The position numbers and the translations under genes were made by a program. A stretch of DNA of 64,000 nucleotides, taken from the NCBI RefSeq assembly GCF_947492645.1, contig NZ_CANLMZ010000017.1, positions 1 through 64,000 on the forward strand, written 5' to 3'. A model generated the notes under the pieces. It searched no databases and was not told the DNA's origin. It saw only the letters and a list, made by a program, of their open reading frames with translations. Positions 54,022-63,876 of the stretch are shown in pieces (the first letter of the stretch is position 1; every line of letters starts with the position of its first letter). The DNA comes from an uncultured Pontibacter sp. (GTDB lineage: Bacteria > Bacteroidota > Bacteroidia > Cytophagales > Hymenobacteraceae).

Positions 54022-57000
54022 TTAATGCACTAACTCGTGTGCCATTTTCTTTTGCTCTAGCTCAGCAGTTTCACGCTCAAGCTCTTCAAGTGTCTTATCT
54101 TCCAGTTCGATCACAGTTTTCTTGTCTAAGCCAAACTTAGCCAGGATTCTGTCGAAGCCATAGTAGATAATCGGAACCACAATCAGCGTCAGGAACATAG
54201 AAGAACTCAAACCACCGATCAAAGCCCAGGCCAGGCCATTTTTAGTAGCGGCTACCGAACCGCCTGCTAAGGCAATCGGTAACATACCTATAACCATTGC
54301 CAGCGTCGTCATCAGGATAGGGCGGAAGCGTATTCTAACTGCTTCAATCAATGCTTCTTTTACTTCCACGCCTTCATCCTTCAGCTTGTTTGTAAAGTCA
54401 ACCACCATAATCGCGTTCTTTGCCACAAGACCAATCATCATGATGATACCCAATATCGAGAAGATACTCAGCGACTGGGCGGCTAGCGCCAGGGCAAGCA
54501 GGGCACCAATGATTGCCAATGGTATAGAGAACAATACAACCAGCGGATACACGTAAGAGTCGTACAGGGCCACCATGATCAGGTACACGAAGATAATAGA
54601 GGCAAGCAAGGCAATACCCAACGTACCGAAACCTTCGCTCTGGTTTTTCATGTCGCCACCAAACTCGTAGTTTACGCCTTTTGGCACTTCAATCTCATCC
54701 AGTTTTGCCTGAATATCGGCACCAATCGAACCAGACGGACGGCCAATGACCTGTGAGTTCACGTTTACCGAAGTTACACGGTTGTAACGCTCCAGCTGCG
54801 ACGGACCCGTAGACTGACGGATGTCAGCGAACTGTGCCAGGCGAACGATCTGACCTTTGTTGTTTACAAAAGATAAGTTACCAATGTCGTTCACGCTGCG
54901 GCGGTCAAACTCATCCAGGCGGATGTTGATGTCGTAGTCTTCGGTGCCGGAACGGAAGGTTACATCAGAGTTACCACTAAAAGCCAACTGCATACTTGCA
55001 CCCACACTCTCCAGCGACAGGCCAACATTTGCCATTTTATCGCGGTCCACTACTACTTCAATTTCCGGGTTACCACCTTCTACAGATGTTTCCACGTCTA
55101 CGGTACCTTCTACATTCTCGGTAATCTGCATAACCTGCTGCGAGAAAGCCATTACAGAATCCAGGTTCGAGCCTGAGATAATGATCTGAATAGGAGCCTG
55201 CGAGTTACCCACCAAACCAACTGGCACCGGCGTTACTTCCACATCCGGAATTCTGCTTTCGATATCCGCTTTTGCCTGGCGGCTAAACTGGTTTGTACTA
55301 AATGTACGCTCTTTTACATCTACCAGCGTTACCGAAACGTCAGCCTTGTAAGCCGTGTTCTGGCCGGCCTGCGCCGATGTGGTAGTACCAACTGTGGTAA
55401 ACACTTTTTCCACTTCAGGAATCGACTCCAGGTATTCTTCTACCTGGCGCGTTGCAAAGTTTGTCTGTTCAACAGTAGCGTTCTTTGGTAACTCTAACTG
55501 TAAGCTTACTTCACCACGGTCGCCGGCAGGTATAAATTCTGAGCCTATAAAGCCGAACGGCACCAGGGCAAACGAAGCAAACAGCATGAGTATAGTTACT
55601 GCCAGCGTAATGAACTTGTGGTTAAATGCCCACTTCAACGCAGCTGTAAAGCCGTCGATAATTCTATCCAGTAAACGCTCGAAAGAAAGTATAAAGCGCC
55701 CGAAAATGTTCTTGTCAGAGATGTGCTCTAGTCTTGAGAAACGGCTGGCAAGTAACGGGATCAGGGTAAAAGCAACGAACAAGGAAATCATCGTTGATAC
55801 CGCAACTACTACGGCAAACTGGCGCAGGATATCCGAAACCAGACCTGTAGAAAGCGCAATCGGTATAAACACTACTGTAATTACCAGCGTGATCGAAGTT
55901 ACAGTTGCCATAATCTCACGGATACCATCGTAAGCAGCCTGTGCAGGCTTTTTACCCATTTCCATGTGGCGGTGAATGTTCTCAATTACCACAATGGCAT
56001 CATCCACCAGAATACCAACCACCAGCGAAAGTGCCAGCAGCGACATCAGGTTAAGCGAGTAACCAAACAGGTACATGAAAATAAAGGTCGCTACCAACGA
56101 TGCTGGAATTGAGATCATTACAATTACCGCATTCCGGAACGAGTGCAGGAACAGCAACATCACAACAGCAACCAGTATTACCGCGATCATCAGGTCATGA
56201 AGTACTGAGTCGGCAGCTTCCAGGGTAAAGTCAGAAGAGTCGTTGGCGATGTTGAATTTCAGGCCTTCGGCAGCGTACGTTTTCTCTAAATCAGCAAGCG
56301 CTTCCTTCGTTAAACGGCTTACTTCCACGGCGTTGGCATCCGACTGTTTTTGTATCGTTATACCTACTGAAGGGCTACCGTTGATACGGTTCATTACTTC
56401 GATATCCTTTTGGGTATCCTGCACTTCTGCCACATCCGACAGGCGTACAATACCGCTGGCATCTTCACGGATGATCAGGTTATTAAGCTGCTCAAGCGAT
56501 TGGAACTTACCAGCCAGACGTATCTGAGTCTGTCCGCTTTCCTGCTTTATCTTACCGGTCGGGAAATCAAGGTTTGAGTTGCGTATCTTCTGCTGTACCT
56601 GTAGTATAGACAGGTTATACGCCTCTAGTTTGTTAGCATCAATGTTTACTTTGATCTCACGCTCCTGGCCACCCAACACTTTAATGGCAGCCATACCCTG
56701 AATTCGGGAAAGCTCCGGCTTGATCTTCTTGTCGATCAGGTCATAAAATTCTGTTGCAGACATGTTGGCCGTAGCACCCATTTTGATGATAGGCAAGTCG
56801 TCGAGGTCAAACTTGTTCAGCGTTGGAGCATCCGCATCTTCGGGCAGGTTAGCCAGTATGGTGTTGATCTTACGCTGCGCATCCTGCAAGGCCAAGTCTA
56901 CATCAGTACCCTGGTTAAGGTTGATCACGATCATCGAAAAGCTCTCCAGGGAGGTACTTTTCATCTCTTTCACGTTCTCAAGCGAAGCAAGTGCGTCTTC

Positions 57001-57201
57001 AATCTCCTTTGTTACAGAGTTCTCCACCTCATTTGGCGAGGCACCCGGGTAAATAGTACTAATAGTTAGCACCGGCGGGTTAAACTTAGGCAAAAGCTCG
57101 TAATTGAGCGATTGGTAGCTGACAACCCCCAAAAGTGTGAGGACGGTAAATACCACCACCACCAAGGTTGACCGCTGTATTGATAATTTGGTTATGTTCA
57201 T
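54022..57201 (-). CDS. RND multidrug efflux permease (AcrB/HAE1-like)
   Basis: A 1059-residue inner-membrane pump with 12 transmembrane helices in two repeats, each followed by a large periplasmic domain. The N-terminus MNITKLSIQRSTLVVVVFTVL and the segment VVGILVDDAIVVIENIHRH (paired Asp of helix 4, for proton relay) are typical. The C-terminus is a long Glu/Leu/Lys-rich cytoplasmic helix (about 1030-1059). It exports hydrophobic compounds through the adaptor and TolC-like channel encoded upstream in the same operon. Confidence 0.95.
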   Translation of the reverse strand: MNITKLSIQRSTLVVVVFTVLTLLGVVSYQSLNYELLPKFNPPVLTISTIYPGASPNEVENSVTKEIEDALASLENVKEMKSTSLESFSMIVINLNQGTDVDLALQDAQRKINTILANLPEDADAPTLNKFDLDDLPIIKMGATANMSATEFYDLIDKKIKPELSRIQGMAAIKVLGGQEREIKVNIDANKLEAYNLSILQVQQKIRNSNLDFPTGKIKQESGQTQIRLAGKFQSLEQLNNLIIREDASGIVRLSDVAEVQDTQKDIEVMNRINGSPSVGITIQKQSDANAVEVSRLTKEALADLEKTYAAEGLKFNIANDSSDFTLEAADSVLHDLMIAVILVAVVMLLFLHSFRNAVIVMISIPASLVATFIFMYLFGYSLNLMSLLALSLVVGILVDDAIVVIENIHRHMEMGKKPAQAAYDGIREIMATVTSITLVITVVFIPIALSTGLVSDILRQFAVVVAVSTMISLFVAFTLIPLLASRFSRLEHISDKNIFGRFILSFERLLDRIIDGFTAALKWAFNHKFITLAVTILMLFASFALVPFGFIGSEFIPAGDRGEVSLQLELPKNATVEQTNFATRQVEEYLESIPEVEKVFTTVGTTTSAQAGQNTAYKADVSVTLVDVKERTFSTNQFSRQAKADIESRIPDVEVTPVPVGLVGNSQAPIQIIISGSNLDSVMAFSQQVMQITENVEGTVDVETSVEGGNPEIEVVVDRDKMANVGLSLESVGASMQLAFSGNSDVTFRSGTEDYDINIRLDEFDRRSVNDIGNLSFVNNKGQIVRLAQFADIRQSTGPSQLERYNRVTSVNVNSQVIGRPSGSIGADIQAKLDEIEVPKGVNYEFGGDMKNQSEGFGTLGIALLASIIFVYLIMVALYDSYVYPLVVLFSIPLAIIGALLALALAAQSLSIFSILGIIMMIGLVAKNAIMVVDFTNKLKDEGVEVKEALIEAVRIRFRPILMTTLAMVIGMLPIALAGGSVAATKNGLAWALIGGLSSSMFLTLIVVPIIYYGFDRILAKFGLDKKTVIELEDKTLEELERETAELEQKKMAHELVH

Positions 57202-57368
57202 TTTACAGTTCCTTATTTAAAAGAAGTTATTGCGTTTACCAGTTTTAAACACACCGCCAACTTGAGCAGAGCAGTAACTGGTGGTTGCTATTGGCAGCCA
57301 GTTGCAAACTGGCACCATTCACAGCCACAAGTTGCGCTCAAGCTAAACTTGCGGCATGATTACAAAAA

Positions 57369-58424
57369 TTACTTCAGCAACGTTACTTTGATGCCTTCGC
57401 GCAGGTTGATCTGGCCGCTGCGAACAATCTGCTCTCCTGCCTGTACACCCTCCAGTATTTCTACTTTATCCTGTGTAACAGTACCTACTTTTACCTGGCG
57501 CATAGTAGCTTTTCCGTCTTTTACCACATATACACTTGGGTTCTGAATGCTACCTACAATGGCTTCGCGAGGTAACAAAAGGGCATCACGCTGGTCGGCA
57601 ACCTCAAAGTAAGCGGTACCATACATACCGGCTCTCAGGTTGTTATCGCCTGCATTTTTAACTTCTACTTCTACATCAAACTTCAGGGTTGGGTCGGCTT
57701 GTGCTGCGATAGCTGTTACAGTACCTTCATATTCCTGGCCAGCTCCGGCATCAGCTTTCACCGTTACTTTATCACCTTTGTTAATCAGCAGTACTTCGTT
57801 TTCAGATGCCTTAACTTTTAGTTTCAGCTTGTCCACGTTTACGATGTCGTATAGTTTGGTACCCGTGTTCAGGTAAGAACCAACTTCAATATAGATCTCG
57901 TTGATTTCGCCGCTGATAGGGGCTGTAATGCGTGTTTTAGTTAAGCGCTGACGTGCAGCTACCAACTGTGCCTGCGTAGACTTGGCAGCAAGACGCGCAT
58001 CTTCCAGCTGGCGCTGTGTAATCGCATCGCCGGCAGCAAGGTTTTCAAAACGCTCCAGGTCTCTTTTTGCTTTCTCAGCGTTCGTTTGTGCGGTGGCAAG
58101 GTCAGCAGCCATTGTGTTGCTTTCTACCTGCACCAATACTTCACCGGCTCTTACTTTATCGCCTTTGCGCTTTGACACACTCTTTATCTGGCCTGTAGTT
58201 TCTGACAGAAGTGTTAAGGATTGAATAGGGGCGAAGTTACCCTGCGCCGTAAATGATTTGTCGAGCTTCTCAGTTTTAAGCTCTGTTACCGCAACCGGAA
58301 TTGCATCGCTTTTAATATCTGCAACTGCTGCGTTGGCGGCCATATCTTCTTTATTGCTCATTAGCTTAAAGCCAATAGCAGCCAGAACAACAAGTACAAC
58401 TACGATATAAATTACCTTCTTCAT
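57369..58424 (-). CDS. RND efflux periplasmic adaptor
   Basis: A 351-residue membrane-fusion protein. N-terminal transmembrane anchor (about 4-22), lipoyl halves (TLLSETTGQIKSVSKRKGDKVRAGEVLVQVES and ITAPISGEINEIYIEVGSYLNTGTKL), a short hairpin (about 100-165), then beta-barrel and membrane-proximal domains ending REGIKVTLLK. Connects the permease and the TolC-like channel. The gap to the permease gene is 167 bp with no clear signal. Confidence 0.95.
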   Translation of the reverse strand: MKKVIYIVVVLVVLAAIGFKLMSNKEDMAANAAVADIKSDAIPVAVTELKTEKLDKSFTAQGNFAPIQSLTLLSETTGQIKSVSKRKGDKVRAGEVLVQVESNTMAADLATAQTNAEKAKRDLERFENLAAGDAITQRQLEDARLAAKSTQAQLVAARQRLTKTRITAPISGEINEIYIEVGSYLNTGTKLYDIVNVDKLKLKVKASENEVLLINKGDKVTVKADAGAGQEYEGTVTAIAAQADPTLKFDVEVEVKNAGDNNLRAGMYGTAYFEVADQRDALLLPREAIVGSIQNPSVYVVKDGKATMRQVKVGTVTQDKVEILEGVQAGEQIVRSGQINLREGIKVTLLK

Positions 58425-58445
58425 GTTAGTTTTTGAATGTATGTC

Positions 58446-59801
58446 TTAGTTAGATAATGATTCTAGGTTTCCCTTTGCTTTCAGATAACTTAACTGGGCT
58501 ATCTGGTATTTAAGTCTTTCGTTATTCAGGTTTGTCTGGGCTTCGCGAAGGGCAGTTTCTGCATTTAATAAATCGCTAAGCGGTGCCAGCGCCTCTTTGT
58601 ATAGTTGGTTTGTCGTATCGTACACTTCCTGGGCCAGCTTTACGTTGCGCTCCTGGGCTGCTATGTTGTTCTGGCTGTTGCCCAACTGGCTCAGGGCATT
58701 GCTCAGCTCCACCTGGGTGTTTTTATTGTACTGCTGTATATCCAGGTCCATTTTCTTCAGCTCTATCTGGCGTTGCTGCACCTGAGATTTTTTGCGCAAA
58801 CCATCAAAGATTGGAATGTTCAGCTGCACGCCTACCTGAGAGTTAGGAAACCACATGGCGTCTGAGTTGCCGATCATGCGGCCATCGTACTGCGACTGGT
58901 AGTTATAGTTACCAAAGGCAGACAGCGACGGGTAGTAACCTGATTTGATGTTCTCTATCTCAAGTGCCTTTAACTCTTGCTGCTTGTTAAGGATCTTAAA
59001 CTCGGCACGCTCAGTAGCTTCCTCGTTTATTCCGGCCATCGTTGGCTGCTCATCCAGTAGCTGGTCTTCTGCAGTACCTGATAAAGCGATCTGCTCTTCC
59101 AGGGGCATGCCTATGAAGAACTTAAGTACATTTAGTTGCTGCACATAAGCTGCCTCCAAGTTCTGTTTCTGGTTCTCGAGGTTGATCTTGTTTACCTTGA
59201 TGCGGTTTACATCTACCTTCTTAACCAGGTCGTTCTTATATTGTAGTGTCAGGATCTTTTCCAGCTGGGTTAGCATATCCAGGTTGGCGTTGAGGCTGTT
59301 AAACTGCTCCTTTGTCTGCAACACCTGGTAATATGCGCTTCCCACGTTGTAGATCACGTCTTCAGTAGCCATTTCTTTACGGATACGGTACAGGTCTTCG
59401 GCACTTTTAGCGGCTTTTAACCCCACAAAGTATGATTTACTGAACAGCAGCTGCGTTACAGATAAACCCGCCTGTACTGTATTGTCTGTACCCATAGGTT
59501 TGATAAGCGGGCCAGTACCTTCGGGATTAAAGTCGGCAGGAAGCGCGATCATAGATTTTTCAATCGTTCTTACAGCTGAGCCCTTCACATCCACCTGCGG
59601 CAAACCTGCGCTGCGGGCTTCGTTAATCTGGTATCTGGAACCAAGTTCGTCGTAAGTGGCCTTCTTTATGTTCTCGTTGTTTTCGAGTGCGTAATTAACA
59701 GCCTGTTGCAAGTTCATTTCCTTCACCTCAGCCTGTTTCTGTGCAAAGGCAGGAGTCATGCAGAATAGTGCTAATCCTACTAATAAGTGTTTGGTATTCA
59801 C
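58446..59801 (-). CDS. TolC-family outer-membrane channel of the RND system
   Basis: A 451-residue protein. Signal peptide to about residue 20 (MTPAFAQ); two TolC repeats of long helices (MNLQQAVNYALENNENIKKATYD; ALAPLSDLLNAETALREAQTNLNNERLKYQIAQLSYLKAKGNL). The start is GTG at 59801, needed to include the whole signal peptide; no ATG precedes it in frame. Lies 21 bp before the adaptor gene and 71 bp after the regulator gene, with an operator-like repeat in that gap. Confidence 0.9.
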   Translation of the reverse strand: MNTKHLLVGLALFCMTPAFAQKQAEVKEMNLQQAVNYALENNENIKKATYDELGSRYQINEARSAGLPQVDVKGSAVRTIEKSMIALPADFNPEGTGPLIKPMGTDNTVQAGLSVTQLLFSKSYFVGLKAAKSAEDLYRIRKEMATEDVIYNVGSAYYQVLQTKEQFNSLNANLDMLTQLEKILTLQYKNDLVKKVDVNRIKVNKINLENQKQNLEAAYVQQLNVLKFFIGMPLEEQIALSGTAEDQLLDEQPTMAGINEEATERAEFKILNKQQELKALEIENIKSGYYPSLSAFGNYNYQSQYDGRMIGNSDAMWFPNSQVGVQLNIPIFDGLRKKSQVQQRQIELKKMDLDIQQYNKNTQVELSNALSQLGNSQNNIAAQERNVKLAQEVYDTTNQLYKEALAPLSDLLNAETALREAQTNLNNERLKYQIAQLSYLKAKGNLESLSN

Positions 59802-59832
59802 GTTTATAGTTCTTTTTGTTTAGTTGTTACTA

Positions 59833-59858
59833 TTTAGTTCTGAAATTAGAGAACCAAA
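59833..59858. promoter_or_regulatory. Candidate regulator operator before the efflux genes
   Basis: The inverted repeat TTTAGTTCT/AGAACCAAA (one mismatch, 8-bp spacer) shares the TAGTTC half-site with the regulator promoter at 60380-60412. It could let the GbsR/MarR-type protein also control the efflux genes directly. Confidence 0.45.
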
Positions 59859-59872
59859 CAAATGAAAAAAAA

Positions 59873-60334
59873 TTACTTTCTGGTATTCTCCCAACGATCG
59901 AGTAGCTTTGGCAACTCTGCGTGCAAGTACTTAAGGAAATCTGCCACCTCTAATATATTCTGGTTGTATTCGGGTGTCTTGGATGTTCGCTCAGCTACAA
60001 CTTCCTGAAGGATATCCGCAAAATCCGTAATTGAGTCTATCTCTTTTGTAACCAGTTCGCGCCATCTGTTCAACTTTAACCGGAAGTAACGTTTACGGTC
60101 GCCGCTAAAGGTGATGTAATCGAGGCGATTTAGTTGCTGGAGCATGTTAAGGGCATTGCTCGTAGCACTTTTGCTGATACAAAGCACCTCTCTGATTTCA
60201 TCAAAAGTAAGCTCAGGCTTATCGGCCACATAAAGTAAACCGACAATGCGGCCAGCAACTGGCTGCATCCCTGTCCTCTCTTGCATAATGCCTATTTTCT
60301 CAATCAGAGCCTTTTGTTTTTCTGATAATATCAT
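59873..60334 (-). CDS. GbsR/MarR-family transcriptional regulator
   Basis: A 153-residue DNA-binding protein. A winged helix-turn-helix occupies about 30-85 (LTFDEIREVLCISKSATSNALNMLQQLNRLDYITFSGDRKRYFRL); helical ends (1-25, 95-150) likely form the dimer interface. First gene of the efflux operon; such regulators usually repress the pump and respond to its substrates. The TAGTTC sites over its promoter point to autoregulation. Confidence 0.85.
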   Translation of the reverse strand: MILSEKQKALIEKIGIMQERTGMQPVAGRIVGLLYVADKPELTFDEIREVLCISKSATSNALNMLQQLNRLDYITFSGDRKRYFRLKLNRWRELVTKEIDSITDFADILQEVVAERTSKTPEYNQNILEVADFLKYLHAELPKLLDRWENTRK

Positions 60335-60367
60335 TTCTTGCTTTTAAGTTCTATGATAAGAACAATG

Positions 60368-60412
60368 CAAAAGTATGTATTAGTTCTCTTAGTTCAAAAT
60401 TTACAGAACTAA
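60368..60412 (-). promoter_or_regulatory. Promoter of the efflux operon with overlapping TTAGTTC operators
   Basis: On the minus strand TTTG (60395-60398), a 19-bp spacer and TACTTTTG (60368-60375) match the Bacteroidota TTTG-N19-TAnnTTTG consensus. Three copies of TTAGTTC or its complement GAACTAA (60380-60386, 60389-60395, 60406-60412) lie in the spacer and around the -33 box. A GTTCT/AGAAC inverted repeat lies nearer the ATG (about 60349-60364). Confidence 0.65.
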
Positions 60413-60523
60413 ATTATTTTCTTTTAATTTAGTGCAAATGTAGAGGTAATAAGTTAATTGGAAAAGCTTCCTGTTAATCTAGAACAATATGTGGGTTAAC
60501 TGCTTTATATGCAACTAATTGTG

Positions 60524-60961
60524 TTAGCCTAATTTTACAGGTATAGCAAGTGGGGGTAGTTTATAGTGTTGTAGTTGCGGCACAATCCAGGCTTTTGCCT
60601 CATCTACAGCGTCAAAAAATTCGATACCTACATTTTTGCCGTAGATGCGGTAAGCTTTATCTCGAATGGAGTTTCCCATTGATTTTATTTCGTTGCCAGG
60701 GGGGCGAACTATAGCGATATACTTCAGACTGCTTTGTGAAAGTATAAGTGCGAGCACTTCAGTTGTCCATCTCTGATCTTCTGTCTCCAGGTCATTCAGA
60801 CGTATACTTTCATGTATCCAAAGTTTAATTTCCTGATCATGAATTACCTGTGCCATGTGTTGCAAGCCAGCCCGAAAGTGGCCGCTATCAATAGGCATAG
60901 CCCACTTACTATATAAGAGCTTCCTGGAGGCATCTATACCATACATCAGATAATCTTTCAT
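60524..60961 (-). CDS. Hypothetical protein, possibly STAS/SpoIIAA-like
   Basis: A 145-residue cytoplasmic protein, not firmly recognised. The alternation of strands and helices (LLYSKWAMPIDSGHFRAGLQH, IKLWIHESIRLNDLETEDQRWTTEVLALILSQSSLKYIAIV, GIEFFDAVDEAKAWI) resembles the STAS/SEC14-like proteins common in Hymenobacteraceae. No signal peptide or membrane segment. Single gene; function unknown. Confidence 0.6.
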   Translation of the reverse strand: MKDYLMYGIDASRKLLYSKWAMPIDSGHFRAGLQHMAQVIHDQEIKLWIHESIRLNDLETEDQRWTTEVLALILSQSSLKYIAIVRPPGNEIKSMGNSIRDKAYRIYGKNVGIEFFDAVDEAKAWIVPQLQHYKLPPLAIPVKLG

Positions 60962-61303
60962 GAAATATTTACCTTAGGCTAAATTGTGGTTATACATTAT
61001 CTCCTAACTAATCACGCATCAATCTTTAAATGTGAATTTATGAAATATATTACTAATCGTTTACATTCAGCGGCTTATAATTTGTAGTTGGCGCTGAAGC
61101 TGTAGGGACGGCTTATTTGAGACGCTACAAAAGTCCATTTTTAACTGCCAACGATGCCAACTTTACTTCAAAGCCAAAAAAGTGTAATTGTAAAATGTTC
61201 AAATTGGGGATATAAGGGGAATTATGCCACTACCGTTGGGAAAAGGCAAAGCACCAGTCTGCTAAGTATACGTCTTATCCGTCTTTTAAATTTTCCCTGT
61301 TTT
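60962..61303. other. Intergenic region, nothing recognised
   Basis: A 342-bp stretch between two minus-strand genes. A short plus-strand ORF (61154-61363) overlaps the 3' end of the dehydrogenase gene and looks spurious. No terminator or promoter is clear. Confidence 0.4.
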
Positions 61304-62329
61304 TCAGTCTCCTCCGTTCATCCATTTTTTAGCAGCCGTAGCGCCAAGTATAACCCCGCCTAAAGCCAATGCTCCTGTTAATAGGTTATACTTGTTTTTG
61401 CTTACCCACAACTCAGGACTGAAATAGGTGGCCTCTGCTTCAAAGTTGCCATGTGCCCCATGGTCGCCGGGGATAGGCTCCCAAAGGTTATGCTTGCGGT
61501 TTGGGTCTTCTGGCTCGTTTGTTTGTTGCCCTTTAAAGGCACTCCTGGAAAGTATAAAGTCTCCAACCTCAGGCGCGATTTTATCGCCTACAATGGCTTG
61601 TACTGTTGGGTAGCCAACATAAATTTCGCGGCGGTTGTGGTGGGCTGCAAAAAGTATAGCATCAGCTGCTACCTCAGGTTGGTAAATCTTGCCCATGGGC
61701 TTAGGCTTGTTTGGCAGGCGTGTTTTCACAAAACCAAATTGGGTCGTGTTCATGGCTGGCAATTGTACCATGCATACTTTTACATCGCTTTTATCGTGCA
61801 GCAACTCCGATCGCAGCGAATCGAAGAATCCCTGTATAGCATGTTTTGAACCGCAGTAAGCTGATTGCAAGGGTATGCCTCTGTAAGCCAACGCTGAACC
61901 AACAAGTATAATGGAGCCTCTGTTGCGGGGCAGCATCCGTTTAAGTGCGGATAGGGTGCCGTAAACCTGACCTAAGTAAGTTACTTCGGTTACGCGCTTA
62001 TACTCTTCGGGCCGCATTTCTTTTACCGGGCTGAACACGCTGTTCATGGCATTGTTTACCCATACATCAATCTCTCCCAGTTCCTCCTCAATTTTTGTGG
62101 CTGCATCCTCCACAGCTTGTGCATCGGCTACATCAACGGCTACATATAGTGCTTTTCTGCCCATCTGCTCAATTTCTCGCCTGGCACCTTCCAGACCATC
62201 CACGCCGCGTGCGAGTAAGCCAACATCGTAGCCATCTTCGGCAAATTTGCGCGCGCAGGCCCGACCCAGTCCGGCAGAGGCTCCTGTTATCACTACAACA
62301 CCTTTTCTTTTGTTACCAGCAGTTTCCAT
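61304..62329 (-). CDS. Short-chain dehydrogenase/reductase
   Basis: A 341-residue SDR enzyme. Residues 9-200 form the Rossmann fold with VVITGASAGLGRA (TG-x3-GLG coenzyme motif), WVNNAMNS (variant of the NNAG motif, G replaced by M), the catalytic Ser in ILVGSALAY and YCGSK (Y-x3-K). A C-terminal extension of about 80 residues ends with a hydrophobic helix (LLTGALALGGVILGATAAKKW), so it may be membrane-attached. ATG 62329 is chosen; the frame extends to a TTG at 62380 but ATG has a purine-rich site upstream. Substrate unknown. Confidence 0.85.
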   Translation of the reverse strand: METAGNKRKGVVVITGASAGLGRACARKFAEDGYDVGLLARGVDGLEGARREIEQMGRKALYVAVDVADAQAVEDAATKIEEELGEIDVWVNNAMNSVFSPVKEMRPEEYKRVTEVTYLGQVYGTLSALKRMLPRNRGSIILVGSALAYRGIPLQSAYCGSKHAIQGFFDSLRSELLHDKSDVKVCMVQLPAMNTTQFGFVKTRLPNKPKPMGKIYQPEVAADAILFAAHHNRREIYVGYPTVQAIVGDKIAPEVGDFILSRSAFKGQQTNEPEDPNRKHNLWEPIPGDHGAHGNFEAEATYFSPELWVSKNKYNLLTGALALGGVILGATAAKKWMNGGD

Positions 62330-62501
62330 AGTTTCTTCATATAAATTTCTTCTACTGACTTTGTTACGCCGTATTTTCAAAGGATGTTATTGCTGAGGGT
62401 AGTGGAGGTGGGGATAGCCATACTTATGAGCAACGCTGAAAGTAAATTTATAACACCTGCCTGATTACCAGCGTAGTTCTAAGACCTATATATGCCAAGC
62501 T

Positions 62502-62981
62502 ATGAAACAGGAAACTTCTATTATTGATAAAATCAGGGACGACAGCAGCGAAGCAACCCAACACCGCCGAGACATCGCCACTTTAGCAGCCATCGGTTTG
62601 ACAAACTTTAGCTTGATCTCTTTATTCCAGATGGGTAAGATTAAGCGATTGCCCGATTTACCCGGTAAACTATTTGATACGCATCAGGTAAACACAGCCA
62701 AAGATGCCGTGTTGTTAGGTTTGCCTGATGGTGTAATCAGCTTGGGTGGTTATGCGGCTACAATGATACTGGCAATGGCTGCGATAAGGTATAAAAAGCA
62801 AGCGAGACTGTTGGATGTTGCACTAGGCGGTGTGGTGTTAGGGCAGGCAGCAGGAGCAGCACAGTACATGGTAAACATGACAACGGTACAGAAAAAAGCC
62901 TGTATTTATTGCATAGCCGGTGCCGTCGTGAATTTTGCGGCGCTGAAACCGTTGCGCAGCTTATTTAAACGGAGGGAGTAA
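62502..62981 (+). CDS. VKOR-like membrane protein fragment, small
   Basis: A 159-residue protein. Two or three hydrophobic segments (about 80-97, 106-125, 135-150) with a C-x2-C motif KKACIYCIAGAVVNFAAL near the end, as in the last helices of vitamin K epoxide reductase-like proteins. The first cysteine pair of that family is missing, and the N-terminus contains no signal. It may be a reduced VKOR relative or an unrelated protein with a similar C-x2-C. Single gene divergent from the dehydrogenase. Confidence 0.5.
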   Translation: MKQETSIIDKIRDDSSEATQHRRDIATLAAIGLTNFSLISLFQMGKIKRLPDLPGKLFDTHQVNTAKDAVLLGLPDGVISLGGYAATMILAMAAIRYKKQARLLDVALGGVVLGQAAGAAQYMVNMTTVQKKACIYCIAGAVVNFAALKPLRSLFKRRE

Positions 62982-63348
62982 GTGGCGTAGCTCCTTCACA
63001 ATTACGAGAAAGCAAGGTGAAATATTTTTTGGCTGGGTGCCCGCGACTTCTGATGCAGTATTTCTGTAGCCCGCATGGTGTTTAACCTAAGTTGCACAAA
63101 ACAGCAAATCCTCCTATGGTTCCAGTTTAACCAGTTAATGCCTTGCAATCATACTTATAAGTAACTAATCCAGATAATGAAATTATAGAAAGCTATACTT
63201 AATGCTCAACATTATAGAATATGGATTTCATTTCAGTCTCCATCTGTAACAAGATTTATGAATTAAGGAATTACAAACTGAAATTGAGTGCAACGTACTT
63301 GGCCATAAAGTGAACGAGGCGTAGCCGAAGTATGACTTGTAAGCCTTG
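62982..63348. other. Intergenic region, nothing recognised
   Basis: A 367-bp stretch between convergent genes, with one TATACTT word near 63194. No good terminator hairpin or ORF is seen. Confidence 0.4.
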
Positions 63349-63876
63349 TTAGCGGATAGTTTTCTTTTTGTTTTCAATCAAACCAGCTATAAAAAACTCT
63401 TTGTACTCCCTAAGCCTGCTTCTGTTCCAAAAGGGCATCAGGTGTAAAACTAACGGAAATATCGTCCATGCAAAAGCGAGCATGATGAAAGTATTAATGC
63501 CTGAAGTCATTGCAATAACTAAAGGTGTCCATAAAACTAAGAAGCCAATTACTATACAGATTAAAAAGATGTAAAGGCAATTATAAGGGATGATTTCTCC
63601 TTTGATTATAGTTTCTGAAGTACTTACACCACTTTGCAGACTCATGTGTATTTTGCCCATTCCCCTGTAGGGATTTAACATTTTGGGCAATACATCAATA
63701 TTTATATTCTCACCAGTAATAGTGACTTCATTAAAATCCACAGGGTTGCTGCTAAGAAAACCAAAGAAGTCTCTCTTTTTATTTTTTTCTTTAGATACAA
63801 ATTCAATCACTTTGGCTTTTGATTGACTGACTTCAACAGAAAATGACTCATCATATCTTTTAAGAACCTTCTTCAT
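63349..63876 (-). CDS. Hypothetical membrane protein
   Basis: A 175-residue protein. The first 95 residues are soluble and beta-rich (SFSVEVSQSKAKVIEFVSKEKNKKRDFFGF). Two hydrophobic segments follow (about 100-125 and 129-152), then a basic C-terminus ending IENKKKTIR. No family recognised; lower GC than its neighbours. Confidence 0.55.
   Translation of the reverse strand: MKKVLKRYDESFSVEVSQSKAKVIEFVSKEKNKKRDFFGFLSSNPVDFNEVTITGENINIDVLPKMLNPYRGMGKIHMSLQSGVSTSETIIKGEIIPYNCLYIFLICIVIGFLVLWTPLVIAMTSGINTFIMLAFAWTIFPLVLHLMPFWNRSRLREYKEFFIAGLIENKKKTIR

Noticed and set aside
62330-62380. TTG start for the short-chain dehydrogenase
   Set aside because: The added 17 residues are basic and non-conserved; the ATG at 62329 sits just before the Rossmann start.
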